Below are positions 6,791-9,836 of a stretch of DNA of 9,836 nucleotides, one piece after another (within the stretch, counting starts at the first letter, position 1; the number at the start of each line of letters is the position of its first letter). The position numbers and the translations under genes were made by a program. This DNA comes from Gammaproteobacteria bacterium (GTDB lineage: Bacteria > Pseudomonadota > Gammaproteobacteria > DRJJ01), in the NCBI GenBank assembly GCA_011052255.1, contig DRJJ01000245.1, forward strand, positions 1 to 9,836, in the 5' to 3' direction. The notes beneath the pieces were generated by a model. The model was not told where the DNA came from and ran no database searches. It saw nothing but the letters and a program-made list of their open reading frames with translations.

Positions 6791-6929
6791 GGCTGTTACA
6801 GGATGATAAATGGTCTCTAAAAGATAGTTAGCGCTCAGGGGTGGGTCAAGTGAAGTTTTGTTGGTGCTCTGATCGCGCAATGATTATCATGTGTAGCATA
6901 ACATTGCTTTTAATATTGGAACAGAATAA
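6791..6929. promoter_or_regulatory. pgl-mpl divergent promoter region with a Fur-box-like core
   Basis: This 139-bp gap separates divergent pgl and mpl. On the plus strand TTGGTG (6861-6866) and TATCAT (6885-6890), 18 bases apart, could be a weak sigma-70 promoter for mpl. AATGATTATCA (6879-6889) is the complement of TGATAATCATT, the central 11 bases of the 19-bp Fur consensus; the flanks do not match (about 12 of 19 in all). Both calls are weak and rest on pattern only. Confidence 0.25.
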
Positions 6930-8303
6930 GTGCACATTCATATCCTTGGTATATGTGGAACCTTTATGGGCAGTCTTGCGCTGATTGCACGTAGTGCCGG
7001 CCATACGGTTAGTGGCTCGGATCAAAACATCTATCCACCCATGAGCACCCAGTTGCAGGCCGAGGGCATCGAACTGATGAATGGCTATGATACGGCCCAT
7101 TTACAACCACGGCCGGATCTGGTGGTAGTGGGTAATGTCATGTCACGCGGCAACCCGATGATCGAGTATATGATGGCTGAGCGCATGCCATACACTTCGG
7201 GGCCGCAATGGTTATCAGAACACATTCTGCAGGACCGTTGGGTGCTTGCGGTAGCGGGCACGCATGGTAAGACCACGACTTCCAGTATGCTGGCATGGAT
7301 ACTGGAGGATGCCGGTCTGTCACCCGGCTATTTAATCGGCGGGGTACCGAACAACTTTGGCCTGTCTGCACGCTTGGGAGAAGCGCCTTTTTTCGTAATC
7401 GAAGCAGATGAATATGATACGGCATTTTTCGATAAACGCTCCAAGTTTGTCCATTATCATCCACAGACCCTGATACTGAATAATCTGGAATTCGATCATG
7501 CCGATATTTTTCCTGATCTGAATGCGATCCAGACCCAGTTTCATCACCTGCTGCGTATCGTGCCACCGAATGGCCTGGTGGTCTGTAACCAGAATGATGA
7601 TGCGCTGACAGAAGTCATCCAGCGCGGTATCTGGACAGCCGTTGAAGGTTTTGGCCAGGGTGCAAAGGATGGCTGGCAATCGGATCTGAAACAGGAGGAT
7701 GGATCGAGTTTTGAGGTTTTATATCGGGGTCAAGGTCTGGGTACGATCAAATGGTCTCTGACCGGTGCGCATAATGTCGACAACGCACTGGCCGCGATAG
7801 CGGCTGCACGACATGCGGGCGTGATCGCCGAGGCAGCGGTGGATGCATTGAACCGTTTCACGGGTGTCCGGCGGCGCATGGAATTACGCGGCGAAGTGGC
7901 CGGTATAAAAGTTTATGATGATTTTGCACACCACCCCACTGCGATCGAAACGACCTTGCAAGGTCTGCGCAAGCAACCAGGAACAGGCCGCATACTGGCC
8001 TTGCTGGAGCCGCGTTCCAATACCATGCGCATGGGCGTACATGGTGATCGTCTGGCGCAGTCGCTGGGTCTGGCAGACAAGATAATGCTTTATCAGCCGC
8101 CGGGGCTGGACTGGAACCTGGATCAGGTGGCGACGACACTGGGCGATCGTGCAAATGTTTACCATACTGTAGAGAGTATCGTTGATTCGGTAACAGCAGA
8201 GGCTGTGGCGGGTGATGTCGTGTTGGTGATGAGTAATGGTGCCTTTGGTGCGATCCATGATAAGTTGCTGGATGCTTTGCGGAGTAGAAACACGAATCTC
8301 TAG
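6930..8303 (+). CDS. mpl: UDP-MurNAc:L-Ala-gamma-D-Glu-meso-DAP ligase
   Basis: This is the murein peptide ligase of cell-wall recycling: in the cytoplasm it joins the recovered tripeptide L-Ala-gamma-D-Glu-meso-diaminopimelate to UDP-N-acetylmuramate with ATP. The N-terminus HIHILGICGTFMGSLA is the Mur-ligase Rossmann start in its Mpl form, and SGSDQNIYPPMSTQL follows. GTHGKTT (110-116) is the ATP P-loop. EADEYDTAFFDKRSKFVHY and DDFAHHPTAI are further Mur-ligase blocks, the second leading the C-terminal domain. At 457 residues it equals the E. coli protein in length. It starts at GTG 6930; the family N-terminus begins exactly there, although the SD (TTGGAAC region) is weak. It is followed by ubiX after a 267-bp gap that carries repeats. 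Presence of Mpl implies meso-DAP peptidoglycan and a recycling pathway. Confidence 0.96.
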   Translation: MHIHILGICGTFMGSLALIARSAGHTVSGSDQNIYPPMSTQLQAEGIELMNGYDTAHLQPRPDLVVVGNVMSRGNPMIEYMMAERMPYTSGPQWLSEHILQDRWVLAVAGTHGKTTTSSMLAWILEDAGLSPGYLIGGVPNNFGLSARLGEAPFFVIEADEYDTAFFDKRSKFVHYHPQTLILNNLEFDHADIFPDLNAIQTQFHHLLRIVPPNGLVVCNQNDDALTEVIQRGIWTAVEGFGQGAKDGWQSDLKQEDGSSFEVLYRGQGLGTIKWSLTGAHNVDNALAAIAAARHAGVIAEAAVDALNRFTGVRRRMELRGEVAGIKVYDDFAHHPTAIETTLQGLRKQPGTGRILALLEPRSNTMRMGVHGDRLAQSLGLADKIMLYQPPGLDWNLDQVATTLGDRANVYHTVESIVDSVTAEAVAGDVVLVMSNGAFGAIHDKLLDALRSRNTNL

Positions 8304-8338
8304 TAGTATAATTAGTTTTTAAAATATTATCGCAGTTC

Positions 8339-8395
8339 CGATAACATATACTATGAAATGTAATCTGCGTATATGTTAACGATTATACGAATCGT
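8339..8395. repeat. Two adjoining AT-rich inverted repeats
   Basis: CGATAACATATAC (8339-8351) and GTATATGTTAACG (8369-8381) are complementary at 12 of 13 positions around a 17-base loop. ACGATT (8379-8384) and AATCGT (8390-8395) form a second 6-bp stem that shares bases with the first, so the two structures exclude each other. They lie between the mpl stop and the large palindrome. They could be an operator-type site or part of the mobile-type element next to them; no T-run supports a terminator. Confidence 0.45.
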
Positions 8396-8398
8396 ACC

Positions 8399-8511
8399 GG
8401 ACATGGAATCGGTACAGCCTGTTAAAGACGCGCTATTCGCCATCCATGGCCGCTCGACTGCCGCGTCCTTGCGGCAGACGGTCTTTAACAGGCTGCACCG
8501 ATTCCATATCC
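8399..8511. repeat. 113-bp palindromic MITE/REP-like element
   Basis: The arms 8399-8429 and 8481-8511 are inverted copies, 31 bases each with 29 matches; the mismatches are at 8402/8508 and 8414/8496. The innermost arm sequence is CAGCCTGTTAAAGAC and its complement. The 51-base centre is GC-rich and has its own hairpin, CTGCCGC (8458-8464) with GCGGCAG (8471-8477) around GTCCTT, and a CCATGG palindrome at 8444-8449. No open frame or clear target-site duplication is seen. Imperfect palindromes with such a centre resemble dispersed intergenic repeats of gammaproteobacteria. Lying inside the presumed mpl-ubiX transcript, it would fold into a very stable RNA stem. Its presence as a repeat elsewhere in the genome is inferred. 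Confidence 0.8.
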
Positions 8512-8570
8512 TGCTTTTGTACTCAATTCAAGGTTAACGAGATAACAGTGAGCTAAAGTGGTTGGGAGTA

Positions 8571-9188
8571 ATGAATAGTCCAAGGCAAAAATCATCAATC
8601 ACACTGGCTATGACCGGAGCCTCCGGCGCTGCATACGGGCTGCGTTTACTGGAGTGCCTGGTCGATGCAGGCGAAAAAATTGATGTGCTGGTCTCACTGC
8701 CCGGGCAGATTGTGATCGGTATGGAAACAGACTGGGATTTCCCGGCACGCCCCGCCGAGCAAACACGCTTTCTGCGTGAGCGTTTTAATACAGAAAACAT
8801 AACAGTGTATGGCAAGGATCAATGGACCGCACCTGTAGCCAGTGGCAGTGGCGTTGCGCGCGCGATGGTTGTTTGTCCCTGTACTACCGGCACGTTGTCA
8901 GCTATTGCAACCGGAGCCAGCAATAATCTGATGGAACGGGCAGCGGATGTGGTGCTAAAGGAAAGGCAAAAGCTGATACTGGTTGTGCGCGAAACACCTT
9001 TGTCCGATATTCATCTGGAAAACATGCTTAAACTCAGTCGTATGGGTGCTGTGATCTTGCCGGCCAACCCGGGCTTTTATCATAAGCCGCGTGGTCTGGA
9101 TGATCTGGTGGATTTTGTAGTAGCACGAATACTCGACCAGCTTGATATTGAGCATAATCTGTTACCACGTTGGGGTGACGAGGAATAA
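8571..9188 (+). CDS. ubiX: Flavin prenyltransferase UbiX
   Basis: UbiX attaches a dimethylallyl group to FMN to make prenylated FMN, the cofactor of UbiD decarboxylase in ubiquinone synthesis. The 205-residue product shows the FMN-binding start ITLAMTGASGAAYGLRLLE, the central VVCPCTTGTLSAIATGASNNLMERAADVVLKE split by typical spacing, then LVVRETPLSDIHLENMLKLS and ILPANPGFYHKP, and the usual LLPRWG end. Everything expected of the family is present. ATG 8571 is chosen; GGGAG (8564-8568) is very close to it (two bases), so initiation may be weak. TTG 8562 would add three residues. It follows mpl, from which it is separated by the palindromic repeats, and directly precedes a broken LON-domain gene. 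Its partner ubiD is not in the window. Confidence 0.95.
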   Translation: MNSPRQKSSITLAMTGASGAAYGLRLLECLVDAGEKIDVLVSLPGQIVIGMETDWDFPARPAEQTRFLRERFNTENITVYGKDQWTAPVASGSGVARAMVVCPCTTGTLSAIATGASNNLMERAADVVLKERQKLILVVRETPLSDIHLENMLKLSRMGAVILPANPGFYHKPRGLDDLVDFVVARILDQLDIEHNLLPRWGDEE

Positions 9189-9351
9189 CGACATACCCAC
9201 AAGATATAATGATGCATCATGGGTCAGTTACAGACTCGCAGAAGTTCTGCCAATAAAACCTAAACAAAAAATAGAGTTTCTGGAAATGCAGGACCCGCTG
9301 ACCCGGTTGCATCAAATAAGCAAGCTTCTGGAAGGCATGAAAATCATATAA
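9171..9351 (+). pseudogene. C-terminal remnant of a LON substrate-binding-domain protein
   Basis: The frame running across the ubiX stop encodes PTRYNDASWVSYRLAEVLPI, then KQKIEFLEMQDPLTRLHQIS and a short tail, ending at TAA 9349-9351. This is the C-terminal helical end of the stand-alone LON substrate-binding-domain (peptidase S16-like) proteins, whose full length is about 190 residues. The missing part, about 130 residues, has no room: the homologous sequence begins within a few codons of the ubiX stop. A GTG at 9171 inside ubiX could give a 60-residue product by coupled translation, but a deletion remnant is more likely. The stretch is A-rich (AAACAAAAAATAG) compared with ubiX, as expected of decaying sequence. 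Stand-alone LON proteins have no protease domain and unknown function. Confidence 0.6.
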
Positions 9352-9390
9352 AGTCTTGTGGCGAAAGCGTGGCAGGATGGTTTTTTTCAG

Positions 9391-9836
9391 TCAGGGGCGC
9401 ACAAGTAATATGTCTCCGCTCCAGCTCGATATCCCATTGGTTGCCATGCCTGTACGTGTAACCGTTTTAATTGTTACCGGGTTCAGGCTGTTTGCCAGTA
9501 CCTGTAAGGCTATATCAAATCTTCGGGTGGTCGCCGGGTAGGTGATCATCTTTACCAGTTGGCGTCTTTCGACCTGGGTGACGCTGCCGACCCAAAGTTG
9601 ACTATTTTTTCCGGGTGGCTGAAAGGCTGCTGGCCAGAGACGTATCACATTCAGTCGATCCGGGTCACTCGTTTCTTTTGCCATGCGGATGGTTTCATGG
9701 TTGTTGTTGTGTACATGCGGCAATAATGGCAGTTCGGATACTGGTGCATTGACATTAAGCCATTGCAGGATGCCGCGTGTATCAATGTGATTATGTGAAT
9801 GCCAGCCTGCCTGTCTGAGCCGGTTATGGATAAGTG
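9391..9836 (-). CDS. LssY_C-domain protein, C-terminal part (partial)
   Basis: The frame is open from the right edge of the window to TGA at 9393-9391, giving about 148 residues; the N-terminus lies outside. The visible part reads LRQAGW near the edge, then ILQWLN, PVSELPLLPHVHNN, LNVIRLWP, QLWVGSVT and FDIALQVLANSL, the pattern of the LssY C-terminal domain (also found in LssY/PAP2 membrane proteins and in stand-alone lipoproteins). The biochemical role of this domain is not established. Membrane segments or a PAP2 domain, if any, would be beyond the window. It converges on the LON remnant with a 39-base gap. A TTG at 9723 inside the frame is not needed as a start because homology continues upstream of it. 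Confidence 0.7.
   Translation of the reverse strand, partial: LIHNRLRQAGWHSHNHIDTRGILQWLNVNAPVSELPLLPHVHNNNHETIRMAKETSDPDRLNVIRLWPAAFQPPGKNSQLWVGSVTQVERRQLVKMITYPATTRRFDIALQVLANSLNPVTIKTVTRTGMATNGISSWSGDILLVRP

Noticed and set aside
6791..6880. Extended pgl start at TTG 6880
   Set aside because: The extra 30 residues are not family-like, there is no SD, and the protein would be longer than usual.
8307..8312. Perfect TATAAT just after the mpl stop as a ubiX promoter
   Set aside because: No -35 box at suitable distance and no extended -10 (TGn), in AT-rich sequence; a chance match is likely.
9356..9390. T-run (9381-9387) after the LON remnant as an intrinsic terminator
   Set aside because: The preceding GTGGC copies are direct rather than inverted, and no stem longer than two pairs was found before the T-run.
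1..9836. CRISPR array, tRNA, rRNA, transposase or phage genes
   Set aside because: No regularly spaced direct repeats, no cloverleaf-like sequence and no recombinase motifs were seen on reading both strands.

Overview
The window looks like a chromosomal segment of a gammaproteobacterium. The Mpl, UbiX, 6-phosphogluconolactonase and bc1-type Rieske proteins all have the proteobacterial form, and mpl followed by ubiX followed by a LON-domain gene is a gammaproteobacterial arrangement as I recall it. No tRNA, rRNA, CRISPR array, transposase or phage gene was found. The genus cannot be read from the sequence.

Left part (1-2667, plus strand): the 3' end of glucose-6-phosphate dehydrogenase (zwf) comes first. 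A 180-bp gap follows, holding a good FNR/ANR-type site placed as in a class II activated promoter. Next is petA, the Rieske subunit of cytochrome bc1, with no petB or petC after it. Instead there is a short secretion-signal-like ORF with an apparent frameshift, a YHS protein with a degenerate HMA-like domain, and an overlapping double DUF1566 (Lcl_C) gene that has neither an ATG start nor a signal peptide.

Middle part (2668-6020): a periplasmic solute-binding protein (minus strand) and a large membrane PAS-GAF histidine kinase (plus strand) are divergently transcribed from a 322-bp intergenic region rich in inverted repeats. No ABC permease or ATPase and no response regulator accompanies them. 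They may form a sensing pair, which is an inference from layout.

Right part (6044-9836): pgl (6-phosphogluconolactonase, minus strand) is divergent from mpl (peptidoglycan recycling ligase). Between mpl and ubiX (flavin prenyltransferase) lie a near-perfect 113-bp palindromic element with 31-bp arms and smaller inverted repeats. Directly after ubiX is only the C-terminal end of a LON substrate-binding-domain gene, the mark of a local deletion. The window ends in the C-terminal part of an LssY_C-domain protein on the minus strand.

The most notable points are the palindromic element at 8399-8511, the FNR-type promoter on a solitary petA, the YHS/HMA plus leaderless double-DUF1566 gene pair, the orphan binding-protein/kinase pair, and the decayed LON gene. 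Nothing here clearly amounts to a new defence or biosynthetic system.
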